Shown piece by piece: positions 1 through 13,412 of a stretch of DNA of 64,000 nt (within the stretch, counting starts at the first letter, position 1; the number at the start of each line of letters is the position of its first letter). A program made the position numbers and the translations under genes. This stretch comes from Glandiceps talaboti (Eukaryota; Hemichordata; Enteropneusta; Spengelidae): assembly GCF_964340395.1 (NCBI RefSeq), contig NC_135560.1, positions 9,325,098 to 9,389,097 of the forward strand. Reading direction: 5' to 3'. Below the pieces are notes generated by a model. That model did not search any database. It worked only from the letters and a program-made list of their open reading frames with translations, and was not told the DNA's origin.

Positions 1-3000
1 ACACCTAGCGATATATTTTCCTATATTAGTGCACGTAATGTGTTGACACGAAGTTGTTAAAAATAGTACATAAACGTCGGGTGACAGCCAAGGAAAGACA
101 CGCATTGTGACCCGATACTCCGAAATTACATAATAAGTGACTCAATGAAGTTGAGAAAACTATGTGCCCTACCCTGCACTGTGGGTGACACATATTAAAT
201 ATTACACGGTTAAATCATTGTGATCAGTTATTATTAGAGTTTTGCAGTTGAATGGAAGACATGAAACTGAAGAGTACCCAGCAATGTGTGCTAGCTGTGA
301 TATATGGCAAAATTGCCGTAGGCGTATTTAAAACTTCAAAACATGTTTTCCTGTGTAGGTCGTCCACATTAACAGAATTGGTCTAAAGTAATGCTCTTAA
401 TGAAGGAAATCGTTCTAAGCTTAGCAAAAAATAACAACACCAAGAAAAGATAAACTCTGGCATGTGAGGCCATCGCTGTGTTTAGCCCCTGCCTGACCAA
501 TGTTGGCCTGAAATTGGAGAAATTACTTTGATGGATGCATGTGCATACTGAAAGAAGATAGGTGTGTGATATGCATACATAAGTCCTTTTCTATTGTAAC
601 AGTTAGGAGAATGATTTGTCTGTCTGTGTTACTGACTAACTGAGTCTTTTAAGTACAGTGTCTCCAGTAAGTAAGTGGTTTGGCACGATTTTCTAAAAAA
701 TCTAGGGTACTCACAGTGTGTCCTCTAAGCCAATTTGACATGCCAGCAGCCACTAATGCACTGCTGTTTCTTGCGATCCACCAAAAATTGGGGTGAACTA
801 GGTACTAGTGTGATCAGTTTTGAAGTCGTGTTGTGTCGTGCTCTTACTCAGTACAAATATTAAATGTTCAAGTACAATTTTGTGTCGGCCAAAGACAAGA
901 ACTGACAGAATAGACAAGATGGGGGTTGAATTTAGTGATTTAAAGTCCATTTCTGTATTTTATATCGTCATTAGCAAGGGTATGAGTGGTTTTATTCCCA
1001 AAATCCATGTGAATGAAATCCATTCGCAGTCTCGTCGTTAGAGATAGGGAGGACCCTTAGCGGAGAGGGAAGACGAGTCGAACCTTGTAGCATATACATC
1101 CAGAGCTACAAGCCATCTGATCAAGCATAGACCCTCCAGGAGGGTCTATGGATCAAGTGACCACCTAGAGGTAGCACCTGACAAGTCTATTGTAAATAAG
1201 TGGAAGGTTGTTATGGCAGTGAGGAAAATGTCTCCATAAGTAGATTATAGGTACATTGTAGATCTATAGGTCTAAAACAAATATAAAGAATTTTGAATTT
1301 CAGTCTATGAACTTAGATAAATTAGTTATCATTTAAAAGAAAATAGATTATTTATAACTTTATTTCAAAATAGGTTCACATGAAGGATCTAGATTTATTT
1401 ACACTTACGTATTGTTGCTTTTTGATAATTCCAGCAGCAATTTCTAGCCCAGCATCTGATCTGTTACTAGACTAATCATGTGTACTATCTAGCTAGCAGC
1501 TAGCCAAGAATCCCTGCTGACGTGTAATACATGTACAAGAGAATGAACTAGAGCCTCCAGAGGTTAATGTAGTGCATACAGTTTGGACAATATATTTACT
1601 TTGTATGGAGAGTGTGACTTGAATTACATAACTTTAGCATACAAAGTTATAATGTAATTGAATAAAAAGGAAATCATCATTGCCATATTAAGACAATATT
1701 TATCACTTGTTAGTTGTTCAGTGCTCATATATCTTGGTCCCAATAAGTTGAATAACCCTTGGATTGTTAGCACCAGGATGCTGTCTCTATCGGACAAGTT
1801 GATGTGTGGTGTACCAACATTTGGTGTTCCCCTATCCACACTACATGTATGTGGTGAATCACATTCTTCTACCATTGCCCAAAAGAAAAAACCAAAACAA
1901 AACAAAATATTTTTTTATCATTTTGACCCATAGCAAATTTTTTTCTCTCCATTTTTGTAGCAGGCACCCTGGTAGGTACATGAACATGTATTATAAGTAT
2001 TACATTTGTATTTTAGTGGATGTACGTACAAAATACGTATGTCATGAATAGGTGAAAGACATTTAATATATCATATATGATGGGGTCAAACATATCCGTT
2101 TTTAGGACCAAATTAGTCAAAACGTCTGCAGTGTTCTCCCCACGAAAGAAAAAAGCATGGTGCAAACACCATCCCTGCTACCAAGGCTGCCAAGGTTTTT
2201 ATCTTGCTTCAAAAGTGTTCTGTCCTTGAGTTTTAGTAATCTTTGAATGATAAAATCATAACAATACTTTTGTATGAAATAGCTGATCCCAATGTCTAAT
2301 GTGTTTATGTGTCAAATAAGAATATACTGTGTAACACACATCAGAATATGTTTCAATGTTTAAGACATGCATATTATATGCCAATCATTATGTAATCAAT
2401 ATGCAAATTACCATAGTACTCATATGTAGATTAATATGCAAATTACCCACAATCCTTGCAATTTATCCTGGGAAGAACCCTGGTTTGAATCATGTATCAT
2501 GGTCTGGCTAGTTTGTTGCTCTGCTGAGGAACTATTGATGCATTTAACAATTGCGTATGCAGATGAGAGCAATTGCAGTATACAGTGTTGTTGGTATTGT
2601 GATCTGTTTTGTTCAAACCATGTTCAGACAGACAGTGATGAATTCATCCCTGAACATCTGAAAAGACCAATTAGTTAATAGCACTTGCTATAACAACCCC
2701 TTCAGACCGTTTGCTAATTTTAGATGTAGATCATCTTGATGTAAAATTTAACAAAGAAAGGTTTGGCAACTAACTGTGGATGTATATATGTATTAGTAAT
2801 AGTACAGACTGCATCCACAGGGCTTCTTCTTATTAAAACTGAACATGTGTAATAACAATATGTGTAAGTCAACATGTTCCAATATAATTGTCTTCGACAT
2901 ATGAGAGGGCTTGAAAGGCTTTCCCTACAGATATCGTACAAGTAATGTTTTTTTTTGTATTTAGTGATCCGTTACTGTATGTACGTTATCCAAATCAATT

Positions 3001-3858
3001 AATGATACAATGCATACAATTTAATAACGATAATTAATCCAACCTTGAAAGGATTCCAGACTCCCTCGATATTATAATTTCCAGACTCCTTTGCTACCTT
3101 TTTTACATATTATAATTACATGTATATTCTTTCAGTTGATCTTTGTAAACATTTTACAAATAGTAAATTTCCAGAATTCTTCCAATTTTTCTTTGTTAGT
3201 TCAACTCAGTTTTTTGTGGCGACAATATGGCAATCATTTTTGCCCAGTGGATGTCATCAAATTGGCTTTTCAATTTTGAATGTACCATAATTACAAGTGA
3301 TATACAAACTGAAAGTAATGATAGAGTTGAGTGGTACAGATGAATCACAATGTCTCTACAGTAGTGCATAGATAAATGGCAGGTCTAAAGACAGAGCTGA
3401 TAGCGATATTCTAAGTTTTAGATTAAAAGTGTTGATAATTTGCAGGGTTATTTCACACTTCTGTTTATTGGTTTAACAATTCAACTGTGCTGCTAACTAA
3501 AAATGATGGAAGATATGAATAAGCAGAATTTTGCCTGCAGTGCAATGCACTACTTCGTAACTAGAGTGCAAATGTAAAAAGAGATGAATACAGCTAATAT
3601 GGAACTGAATTGAACTTTTAAACCGTGTCCAGTTAGTAATATTTTTTACAATGTCCTACTTAACTGCAGTGTTCATGACTAATATTGGAATAATAAAGAT
3701 GCAGAATTTCATGAGAAATGAAATTTTATTTGTGGTCAATTTACCTTTAAAATTTGACTTCCCAAAGAAGCAATGATAAATTATGAGTTTGATTACCATT
3801 TTGTTGAAATTTATCAGAAATATATTGTAGCCAATATATTTAGTACATATATGTAATC
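1..3858. other. Non-coding DNA, no gene seen
   Basis: AT-rich single-copy-looking sequence. Only short unsupported open frames occur, without good splice context, and no RNA gene was recognised. It contains a 25-base perfect palindrome (listed separately) and two nearby copies of a short motif, ATATGCAAATTACC, near 2400 and 2432. Confidence 0.6.
1126..1150. repeat. Perfect 25-base palindrome
   Basis: Arms CATAGACCCTCC and GGAGGGTCTATG are exact reverse complements around a single A. No repeat unit or gene adjoins it. It could be a protein-binding palindrome or the core of a decayed inverted-repeat element. Confidence 0.7.
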
Positions 3859-3952
3859 TAGACTGCAAGATGTCGTGTCGTTCCGCCCATGGGAGGGGTT
3901 GACTGATGTGTGAGGGCACCCTGTCACACCTTACATTGTACCTTACAGACTA
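3859..3952 (-). mobile_element. MITE family A, copy 1 (inverted)
   Basis: Its reverse complement runs from TAGTCTGTAAGGTAC through a GGGTGCCCTCACACATC core and AACCCCTCCC to CTTGCAGTCTA. This aligns along its length with the elements at 44110-44322 and 48404-48510. The terminal inverted repeats are imperfect. Flanks here show no clean target duplication, so this is probably the oldest of the three copies. It has no coding capacity; mobility would need a transposase from elsewhere. Confidence 0.7.
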
Positions 3953-6532
3953 GTATATGTATCAAGTATGTCTAACTGATTACATTTCAACTCCCCTTAC
4001 TTCCCATACCAAATTCTTTATGCTATTGTAGCAGTTTACCAAAAGTCAATATTTCAGTGTTCCTCAAGGACACCTCGTTTTCAGAGAAGAAAAAAGAAAT
4101 TCTTCAAGTAAAATAAAATGCTTTAGGATATTACTCCATGTCAGCAATTTTCCTTTTTATGGTCGCAATCACTCTTTCGACTGTCAGTCTGAAGTTAGAC
4201 ATTTAGAGAAAAAAACATTAGAATGAATGAGCCTAATTCGGTGTGAATGAGCTGTAGACATTGAAAAACCCGAATCTATCAGGCATGTAATGATGAAGGA
4301 TTCAAACAAATTCTACTGATGATGGAGTTAACCTCTGTGTGAAAATTGTGTCATCAGAAAATGACTTTTAAATGACCTTTTAGACTTTTTTGTTTATTAA
4401 TCGAATACATGGCCGTAAGACATGAAATTTGCATGTTTTGTTTACGTTATGGTAATTTTTTTGTGTGAGCATCAACCTTGGGAAGTTTTTTGTCTTTAGA
4501 CTTTACCTTGGAAATGGCCCTGAATTTAGGGGAGATCCATTCATAGGGTGATAATGATATTGATTATTTTAGTGCAGCGATACTGAGAGACAACACTTGC
4601 GAGAAAGTTGTTAGGAATTGAAGTCATTTTAGAAACTAGTATTTACTAACATACAAGCAGATGTGGAGGTAATTTGGGGTCATCTTTCATTGATACCTAT
4701 CAGGAATTGATTTTGGCATCTCTGTTGGATTTATGGTGAGTTTGATAACACGTTTATTGTATTTATTGTTGCATTGTCTTATGTTATTCCTATGAATTTT
4801 AGTTGAGTGAGTCATGCTGCATGTGATGTTTTAGTAAATTTGAGATTTAAGATTTAAAAAAAAAGTAAAAGAAATACAGGTATATGTTATAGACATAATG
4901 AAATTAGATTTAAATTTGTACTAAAGATGCTTGAAAAATGGATAAAGTTACTAACAAAAGCTTTGATACAAATTTTTAGAAGGGGGTAACTTAAATACTC
5001 TGTGCTGGTTATCATCATCATTTCCACTCATGCTTAGATGTATGCTGACAGTTTTGTATTCAAGTTTACAATTTCACACCATTATGATTCAACCCCACTT
5101 ACACGTAGATATGTCCAAGTCCATCATGTAGTCTATATCCATTTGTGATTGGCTCAGTTGATTTTGTCGACCAATGTAGATTCATTTAACATTCAGGTTA
5201 CATCATGACGCCACTGACATCATCGGACACAGTGGGTAGATTTAAAACACAGTAAGAATTTTGTGCCCATTTTCTGGCCAACCCTTCAAACCTTGAAAAG
5301 CAGAAGTCTAAACGTTCATAGAGGAGAGACATTTTTGGTTCAGATTGAACAGTGTGAAGGATCTAAGGGGTCATTGCCATCAATTTGTACTAGATTTAGA
5401 TACATACACTATAAATGGAATACAGATGAAAATAAGTACAATATGCTGGTATGTCATTACGAAGTAACTTGGAATGCAAAACAAGTTGCTGGTCCATCAC
5501 TAGACTTTTTTTCTCACCAAGACATCCTAGTGAAGAGAATTATTTTCCAATGACTTGTAAAATGTAAATAATTTTCACTGTCTTTTGTTGTATGGAACTA
5601 AACATTTATATTCTTACAGTCGGGGAGTAATAGAACTGTTGCTTAACTTGTACATATATTGTATATTATTTGTTTATGACGAACAGTTGACTATGATGCA
5701 TAGAAAAATGACCTTCAAACTCAGATCAGTTTCAATGAAAGGTGATAAAAGAAATAAGCTATAGATTATTATATTGAGTTATGATAAGAATTAAGATAAT
5801 ATTGTGATAAAACTTTTCCTGTCAAAGTAAGAGGTCAAACAAGGTCAGCTCTCTCTCTCTATTCCCCCCTACACAATACAAGACATTGAATATTTGTAAT
5901 AAGGACAAGCTGGGTAGAATTCTGCTCCATCAGAATACTATACTATAAATCTAGATATTTTCACCACTAGAAAATTTTGCAATATTATCGTCTTCAGCCA
6001 TATTTCAAAGACTACATGTTACTAATTATCAGACTGGTACATTGTTTACATGTACAGCATTTTAGTCACTACTTATTTTTGTGTTTTTGTTTTCCAGCAA
6101 AATAAGCCTTTAATGAAATTTTCCAGGTTTACATCATGTTTTGGTTTGTGAACATTATTACCAAAGGTTTTAACAGTTTAAGAAAAGAAATCAGGTGTGG
6201 GTTGATGGTGTGTTTTGAAGGTGTAACCATGAAACTTGTTTGGTTACATGAGAGATGGAACTAGAATAACTTGTTGAAATACTTCCGGCCACGTTTTCAA
6301 AATGGCTTTCACCATATTATGTAGTTGAAAACCGACTGGTTCTCTTCTTACAAGCTTTCCTAGGGTTGTGTTTCAATGGTGTTTTGACAAACTGGTAATG
6401 TATAGTGTGTGGACAGTTAGGTTTGTAAACAAAGATTGAAGTCAGGCTATATATATATGTACCAGACAGCAAGTTGTGTTTGAATACTTGACTTCCAGTA
6501 TACCTGCATTCCTTGGAATATTTTAAAGGGGA
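3953..6532. other. Non-coding DNA, no gene seen
   Basis: No repeat array, inverted-repeat element or RNA gene was recognised. An open frame of 96 codons at 5263-5553 on the + strand lacks splice context and any recognisable motif. Confidence 0.55.
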
Positions 6533-6536
6533 ACAC

Positions 6537-6740
6537 CACTCTAGGAAATATAGGTATTTGCATAAACTTTGGGTTCTGGAGAGTCATTGCATGATTTTTA
6601 CATCACTTGAATTTCATGTTATTGCAAAAAAAACTCTTTTTCACATCTAATGTACTTTCAGTAGAACATGAATATGGATTAGGTGAACACTGAATATTCA
6701 TGACTCCCAATTGCTTATTTCCTTCAGATGAAAAGTAATG
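6537..6740 (+). mobile_element. MITE family B, copy 1, 3'-truncated
   Basis: The left end AGGGGAACACCACTCTAGG and the following GTTCTGGAGAGTCAT match the left ends at 32276 and 58614. The match continues through an internal AACACTGAATATTCATGAC segment and CTTCAGAT, then stops near 6740. The right terminal inverted repeat present in the other two copies is missing. The left end abuts TTAA (6533-6536). Confidence 0.7.
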
Positions 6741-7430
6741 AATATTCATTAGTCAAACACCCCCTCCCCCCTCCCCATACACTGAGGCAAAACTCAACAC
6801 ATACATGTTTTGGCCTGATTTGTTATATGCCTTGTGCTAGGACACTCGGCATACACATGTAGTAGCCACTAAATGTTGTAATTTTCTGAAAGCAATTAGG
6901 AATAATTGTCATTTAATAAAATACATATATTTTATTATTTAGAATTAGCTGGAAACTTTCTTGGAAGAACATTGTGTAATCATATACAGTGATAAATACT
7001 TTGTGATAGAAATAAATTTGTAGTGAAATAAGCTTTATATGGCTTAGGATAGAACTCCTACAAATGTAATTCTAGGTAGTGTATAAGTAGTAGATACAGT
7101 AACATTTTATTAGCATTGGTTCATACTCCATAGAAATCAATTAAAAGGTGTTATGCATATGGCCCTTGAACAAGCACATGATGTAATAATATTATCATTA
7201 GGCCCTTCAACCTGTATTTTAAGCATGCATGATGAAACAACTATGGTATTTTGTACATGTGTGTATATACATATGTGTGCTATACTAACAATGTACACCG
7301 TATGTAGGTATACATTTCTACCAAATGTAAACAATGTGATTCGTCCCCATGCCAAAGGAGTGCATTTGTCATTGTGTTTTTTCTGTATTTACACTGACAC
7401 ACCTTCTTAAAGTCCATGTAATGTTTTCAC

Positions 7431-7568
7431 TAGTCTAGTTCCTATACAGTATCGTTACCATGTACACCTCCACTCATAGTCTAGTTCCTATACAGTATCG
7501 TTACCATTTACACCTCCACTCATAGTCTAGTTCCTATACAGTATCATTACCATTTATACCTCCACTCA
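7431..7568. repeat. 46-bp tandem repeat, 3 copies
   Basis: Units starting TAGTCTAGTTCCTATACAGT begin at 7431, 7477 and 7523 and are almost identical, so the expansion is recent. No coding or regulatory role is visible. Confidence 0.9.
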
Positions 7569-7613
7569 CAGTATAGTCAAAGTCCTTACTCTAGTTTAAT
7601 TAGAAACCATGTT

Positions 7614-7663
7614 GGCAGCCAGACTGTTTTCACATGCAGTTCAGGAAAACTAGTTTGGCTGCC
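7614..7663. other. Short imperfect hairpin
   Basis: GGCAGCCAGACTGTTTTC pairs with GAAAACTAGTTTGGCTGCC across a loop of about 14 bases, with one bulge. The length is borderline for a miRNA precursor. Without conservation or small-RNA data it is only a foldback. Confidence 0.4.
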
Positions 7664-8555
7664 TGGCTGACTGTGTGATGGAGAACACAGCCATGAATAC
7701 ACCCAAAACATTTCATCTAGTAATCATTACAACAAGGTAGTCTGGTGTGTATCTATGTTTTTTTTCTGTTCAACACCCCCCCCCCCCCCACCTTGTGTGT
7801 GTGGGTGTGGCATGCAATGTCATTGTACAGAAAGTGAAATACAGCTCTGATAGAATTATAAACATTGTACTACATTGTATTTTACATACACATAATGTAC
7901 AGAAGTATTAAAATGTCAACCATCATTCCTGATTCTCTAAAATGTACAGACATTGTGTAAACATTGAGGGCTATAAAGCCAAAATCACGACTAACAATTT
8001 ACATCTCTCAGTTCTCATTTTGAGTTCTCTTTATTTCTGTTTGTTCATATTATACAGTTATAGATAAAAAGACCACCATTATCTTTGTCAGGTATATTAC
8101 CAAATTACACTTAAATGGAATATTGATAATATATATTCCAGCTGTCATTGGGTAATACAAAATGTAGCTACTCTAGGTATCAAAAAGTAATTTTCTAGGC
8201 AGATTTCCTGTCATATTTGTTATAAAGTATCCACCAGATTGATTAGTCTCTGCGATTGACGAGGTATATTTTGTATGTTTACAAATATTTCTAAAGACAT
8301 GATAGATGATTCTCATATTCCATGAAGAATTATCGTATAAAAAATTTAAAATTTACCTTTGCACTGCAGTATGTATTTATTTGCTGATAGTGGAGTAGGG
8401 TCTTTGTTCAGATTGTAAGAAACCCCTGTAACAGCGAATAGGAAATCCAGCAATATTTTGAATGGAAAGATAATTTGTGAGTGGAACAAACATGGGTAGT
8501 ACTAGTTTTTACACAGTTGCTGCCATTATTGCATTGAATGAAATCACTAATTTAA

Positions 8556-8758
8556 CCCATTCAGTACTGAAAACTTTGCCGCCAAAATTATTTGAACAGA
8601 ATTCTTGTTTTTATGCAAGTTTTTGGCATATATCAGCTTCATTTTAGACTGGAATTAAAGAAATGTTATTTCGTAATGAAGTAATATTATTATAACTATG
8701 AAAATGTTCATATAAATTGGGTCCCAAAATTTAAAACTCGTTTCCAGTCATGAAAGGG
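8556..8758. mobile_element. piggyBac-like MITE, TTAA-flanked
   Basis: The left end CCCATTCAGTACTGAAAAC and the reverse complement of the right end, CCCTTTCATGACTGGAAAC, are inverted repeats. TTAA lies directly outside both ends (8552-8555 and 8759-8762). TTAA target duplication with CCC-starting termini is the hallmark of the piggyBac superfamily (established knowledge). At 203 bp it has no transposase and is non-autonomous. TTAA is a common tetramer, so the assignment rests on the termini as well. Confidence 0.7.
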
Positions 8759-9474
8759 TTAATTGATGTGGGCATAAAAATCATTTGTATTCCAACATTT
8801 AATATGAAGAGTCAGAATTATATCCAGTCTGGTTAAATGATTGTACATCCTAAATCTGTCTCGAAATTATTTTGGATTTTGTTCTGCATGTGAGTGCATA
8901 GTGTCAGTACTAGCTGTCCCATGTGTGCTTGTGAATGTATTCAGTAGCTATAAACTGAGCTAGGAGGACCTAAGGTCAGAAGCTAGTGTTTAAAGAGGAC
9001 TTGCCATCTGAGATATATACTGATATACATACATTGTACAGAGGTTTCACAAAGAGTTATAGTAGGAGCCAAATCAGAAAAGTAAGGGCCAACCTGCTGT
9101 GGAGTAGCAATGAAGCAACAACACTTGATTACTACTAAAGTTTGTTCAAATTGAAGATATTACTTATACCCCCTCCCCTCCCCTCCCCTCCTCTCCCCAT
9201 AGTCTATATTTGGATTGTCTAGAGGTAAAAGTCATGAACATATACTGAAAGTCATTACTCTCCTTTGGAAAAGGCAATCTTTCAGTGTTCAGTGACATAC
9301 ATGTAAACATGCATATATAACAGATGATATAGTCTTTGGTCAGTGTTCAGCGAAAACATTTATCTGAACTAAAGGTTACACTTTCCTATAAACCTTATTT
9401 TGTTATTTTGTTAACTATTATTACTCTAGTTTGTATATATTTACTAGTTTGTTTTAGCACCAAACACTGCAGAA

Positions 9475-9838
9475 AATCCAATGAAGAAATGTAGTTTTCT
9501 TAACGGATGCAATAAAGATTCTATTCTATTCTATATATTTACAGACATATAGACAGACACATAAACACACAGACACACATTTTGTATAGACAGACAGACA
9601 TACAGACAAACAGACAGACAAATCCAATGAAGAAATGTAGTTTTCTTAACGGATGCAATAAAGATTCTGTTCTATTCTATATATTTACAGACATATAGAC
9701 AGACACAAACACACAGACACACTTTTTGTATAGACAGACAGACAGACAAACAGACAGACAAACAGACATACAGCCAAACAGACAAACATAGACACACAGA
9801 CACACAGACACACATACACATTCAAACATATACAGACA
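9475..9838 (+). repeat. Duplicated LINE-like 3' tail plus CAGA-rich microsatellite
   Basis: A unit starting AATCCAATGAAGAAATG recurs 146 bp later (9475 and 9621). Each copy contains GCAATAAAGATTCT followed by ATTCT repeats. An AATAAA signal followed by short pentamer repeats is typical of the 3' ends of many invertebrate CR1/L2-type retrotransposons or of SINEs that share their tails (established). Upstream LINE coding sequence is absent, so it is a severely 5'-truncated insertion, later tandemly duplicated with its CAGA/CACA tail. Confidence 0.55.
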
Positions 9839-12299
9839 TCATAAACATTGAGTAAATAAATATTCAAAAAGTAGACAGCCATTTGTACATTGTAGGTAGG
9901 TAGGCAAGAAGCCGACCATACATGTACATGTGTGACCAAACGTCTGGTGCTTATTAAACGTACACACTGTACATTTATATATTGCATAAATACATTCTGT
10001 GAACAAAAATTCTCCCCACATTTATGCTATTCACATTTATCTCTTAACATGGAATCGAACACATTGACCTTTCTCAATATTGAACGATAGTAACTGATCG
10101 ATAGTGAAACCGTTATCTGCTATCGGTGATTAGAGGACATCAGGATAAGAGTGATAGTATTTAGCAAATGATATTGTAGATATAAGAGATATCACTACAC
10201 CAGATGACATCTGTAACCTTTCAGTTTTAATATCACTTCAACATCTGATCGGTATTTTGGAACATTCATACTTTACTTGAGAGTTACACTCTTACAGACC
10301 CTGGGCAGGTAAAATAGGTGGGTGTGAAAAACAATTATTTTGTAGAGATTTAGAAAATGTTTGTCTCGAACAAAAGAATAATCCTCTGTAATCCGTTGAT
10401 GCCACAGGTAATATAACGTGAATGCAAGAACCTTGGATTAAATACTGATTTTAATGTGGAAATTTCATTTTATTACTGAAAATACAAGGATAGAAATTTT
10501 ACAAAGCATCTTTTGCAGTTTTTTTGTGGATACCTGATACCTGTAGCGCCAAGTAATATCGCAAACTCCAAGACCCTTCAGGCATATATGTAACATAGCA
10601 TTATTGTGACTGAATCTAATGATACCTTCAGTTTTGGACTCTTCCCTCCCTCAGCCCACACCCACCCCCACCTATCCACTATAACTACACTTAATACATG
10701 TTCATTGTAATGTTGTCATGACAAATGCAGACTTTCATAAATCTGTCCATTCTAAACTGAAACTGTCCATTTCAAGGCTCTCTATCTATTTCATATTTGG
10801 CAGAGATTCTTGAGTATGCATGTGTACATGGTATATACAGTTGACAAATTTCATGCAAAAAAAATTATCTTTCATTAGAACCTTATACAATATTTTATTT
10901 CAATCATGTTCAAGTGTATAGTCACCTTTCAAGTATATAGTCACCTTTCAAGTGTATAGTCACCTTTCATTCAAGTTCACCATGTTTATTATAAAGGTGA
11001 AATGTATACATGTATGTCACTAATTCAATTCATAATGAAATGTGGACGGATTTGATAATCAGCTGTTTTCTTAGGCTTAGGGTAGAAACTGTCTTGGATA
11101 TTGTTGTTGTTGGATCAGTAGCTGTTAATACTTGATAATCAATTAGTGGTTACTAGTCTCTTCCTCCAGTCCTAATTACTTCCTCTAACCATTTACATTT
11201 ATTGTCAAGTATTGGCCTTTGGATTGGCTGTTTACAAAACAGATGCATTATATTGCAATGGCTTATTCTGCTATCAATATATGAAGTACAATAAAGGGCA
11301 ATAAATGTGAACTATGTTTTACTTCTGCATGTTCTGTGAATGCTTCAACAAGGACTTCTAATAGTGTGAGTGGGGGAGATAATATTGCAATATGTTTTTC
11401 ATTGTTTTGTGCTAATTAAAAAAACTGGTGTGATTTAGGCTAGTTGTTTGTCTATAGATAGAATTAATTAATGAGAAAAAAAATGTATCATTTTGAGTTG
11501 AATTAATTGTTTGGCTGCAGTACCGGTATATATATTTATAATATGGCTAGACCCACTTAACCAATCAGGGGCCTGGATTTGCAGTGTATCTGGGCATATA
11601 ATACACTTGTGAAATGAAAAAAATGATAATTTACATACAACCAATTACAGAAAAGTTTGAAACATTTTTAGCAGCCATGTTTATTTCTGCTCAAGCACTA
11701 ATGATACAACATGTCAACTGGTCAATGAGATGTCAAAGGGCTAAAAAATCAACTGATTTCAAGGTCAAAGATTCTAGCAAATAAACCATGATTTCCTCCG
11801 ACTAATTTTGTCACGATGTTATTGTCAGTCGCAAATTTATACAATGGATAAAAACATGACAAAATACAGAATATTTGAACATTTGTGACAACAAATAAAC
11901 TGTTAGGACAACATTTTGTGAACGTTTCTTCAGTCTATTATGTCGTATTCTACGTAAGCAACCTGTTTTGGTTATTATATATCAAAAACTCAGTGCTGGC
12001 GCCTTCTCGTTATATGACATATAAACCCCAAAATTTGTTTAATCGTTTCGTTTGTCTCGTAAGTAGATTGGTATTTTGTATGGTTGCTTGTAATTCTATA
12101 GTTATGCTCTTTCAAATAATTGTCAAAGTAAGATTGTTAGTCTTCATTTGGAGGCAAAACACTATGTTTTGGAGATTGATTTCCATAGCCAGAAACCATT
12201 AAACATCTGAAGCTTATCAGAGAATATTATAAAAACTATTAAGGAATGGAAAATGAAGCAAAAAATGTAAACAAATAGTCTTCCCTACATGTAGGAAAC
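9839..12299. other. Non-coding DNA, one small tandem repeat
   Basis: A 19-bp unit (CAAGTGTATAGTCACCTTT) is repeated three times at 10911-10968. A 105-codon open frame at 11885-12202 (+) has no recognisable domain and an AT-driven composition; I do not call it a gene. Otherwise nothing supportable. Confidence 0.55.
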
Positions 12300-12450
12300 A
12301 TTACAGAAAATGCAATTATGACAAATCAGAAAATATAATTGACAAGTCAGAAAATGTTAATGTGAAAACAAATAAAAAAATTGTCATAATGTCAGTAAAT
12401 TAGAAAAAGTAATAATGACAACAAATCAGAAAATGTAATAGTGACAACAA
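12300..12450. repeat. Degenerate AAATCAGAAAATGTAAT repeats
   Basis: The motif (A)CAAATCAGAAAATGTAAT(A/G) recurs about six times with spacers and point changes, directly upstream of the 47-bp minisatellite. It is a decayed tandem array. Confidence 0.6.
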
Positions 12451-12457
12451 TTCAGGT

Positions 12458-13412
12458 GTGGCCATCTGACTCAACATACTGGCTTGACAGAATAGCCCCA
12501 TCGTCGCAAACCACGGCCTCTTTTACAGCATCATCCAGTACATGCCCTAACAGCTCTGGTTTGCGAGTTTGGAATAGCCCAGAGACCTGGCTATCTGACT
12601 GGACATACTGGGTTGACAGTATAGTCCAGAGAATTGGCTATCTGACTAGACATACTGGTTTGATAGTATAGCCCAGAGACTTGGCTATCTGACTTGACAT
12701 ACTGGTTTGACAGTATAGCCCACAGACTTGGCTATCTGACTTGACATACAGGCTTGACAGTATAGCCCACAGACTTGGCTATCTGACTTGACATACTGGC
12801 TTGACAGTATAACCCAGAGACTTGGCTATCTGACTTGACATACTGACTTGACTGTATAGCCCACAGACTTGGCTATCTGACTTGACATACTGGTTTGACA
12901 GTATAGCCCAGAGACTTGGCTATCTGACTTGATATACTGGCTTTACAGTATAACCCTAAGACTTGGCCATCTGACTTGACATACTGGCTTGACAGTATAC
13001 AATGTAGCTCACAGACTTGGCTAGCCCAGAGACTTGGCTATCTGACTTGACATACTGGTTTGACAGTATAGCCCAGAGACTTGGCTATCTGACTTGATAT
13101 ACTGGCTTTACAGTATAACCCTAAGACTTGGCCATCTGACTTGACATACTGGCTTGACAGTATACAATGTAGCCCACAGACTTGGCTAGCCCAGAGACTT
13201 GGCTATCTGACTCAACGCACTGGTATGACAGTATGGCCCAGAGACTTGGCTATCTGACTTGACATACTGGTTTGACAGTATAGCCCAGAGACTTGGCTAT
13301 CTGACTTGACATACTGACTTGACAGTATAGCCCAGAGACTTGGCTATCTGACTTGATATACTAGCTTGACAGTATAGCACAGAGACTTGGCTATCTGACT
13401 TGACATACTGGC
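12458..13412. repeat. 47-bp minisatellite, about 20 units, with a higher-order repeat
   Basis: The consensus unit starts GGCTATCTGACTTGACATAC and ends AGCCCAGAGACTT. Units differ by a few substitutions. A block of about 166 bp containing the odd segment TATACAATGTAGC is duplicated (about 12906-13071 and 13072-13237), so multi-unit segments have been copied as well as single units. The first units (12500-12570) contain a segment similar to 14890-14970: the 10-base inverted pair TCGCAAACCA and TGGTTTGCGA brackets it, which suggests an older repeat at the array edge. Confidence 0.9.

Noticed and set aside
11885-12202. 105-codon hydrophobic open frame
   Set aside because: Phe/Leu/Val-rich because of AT composition; no splice or promoter context.
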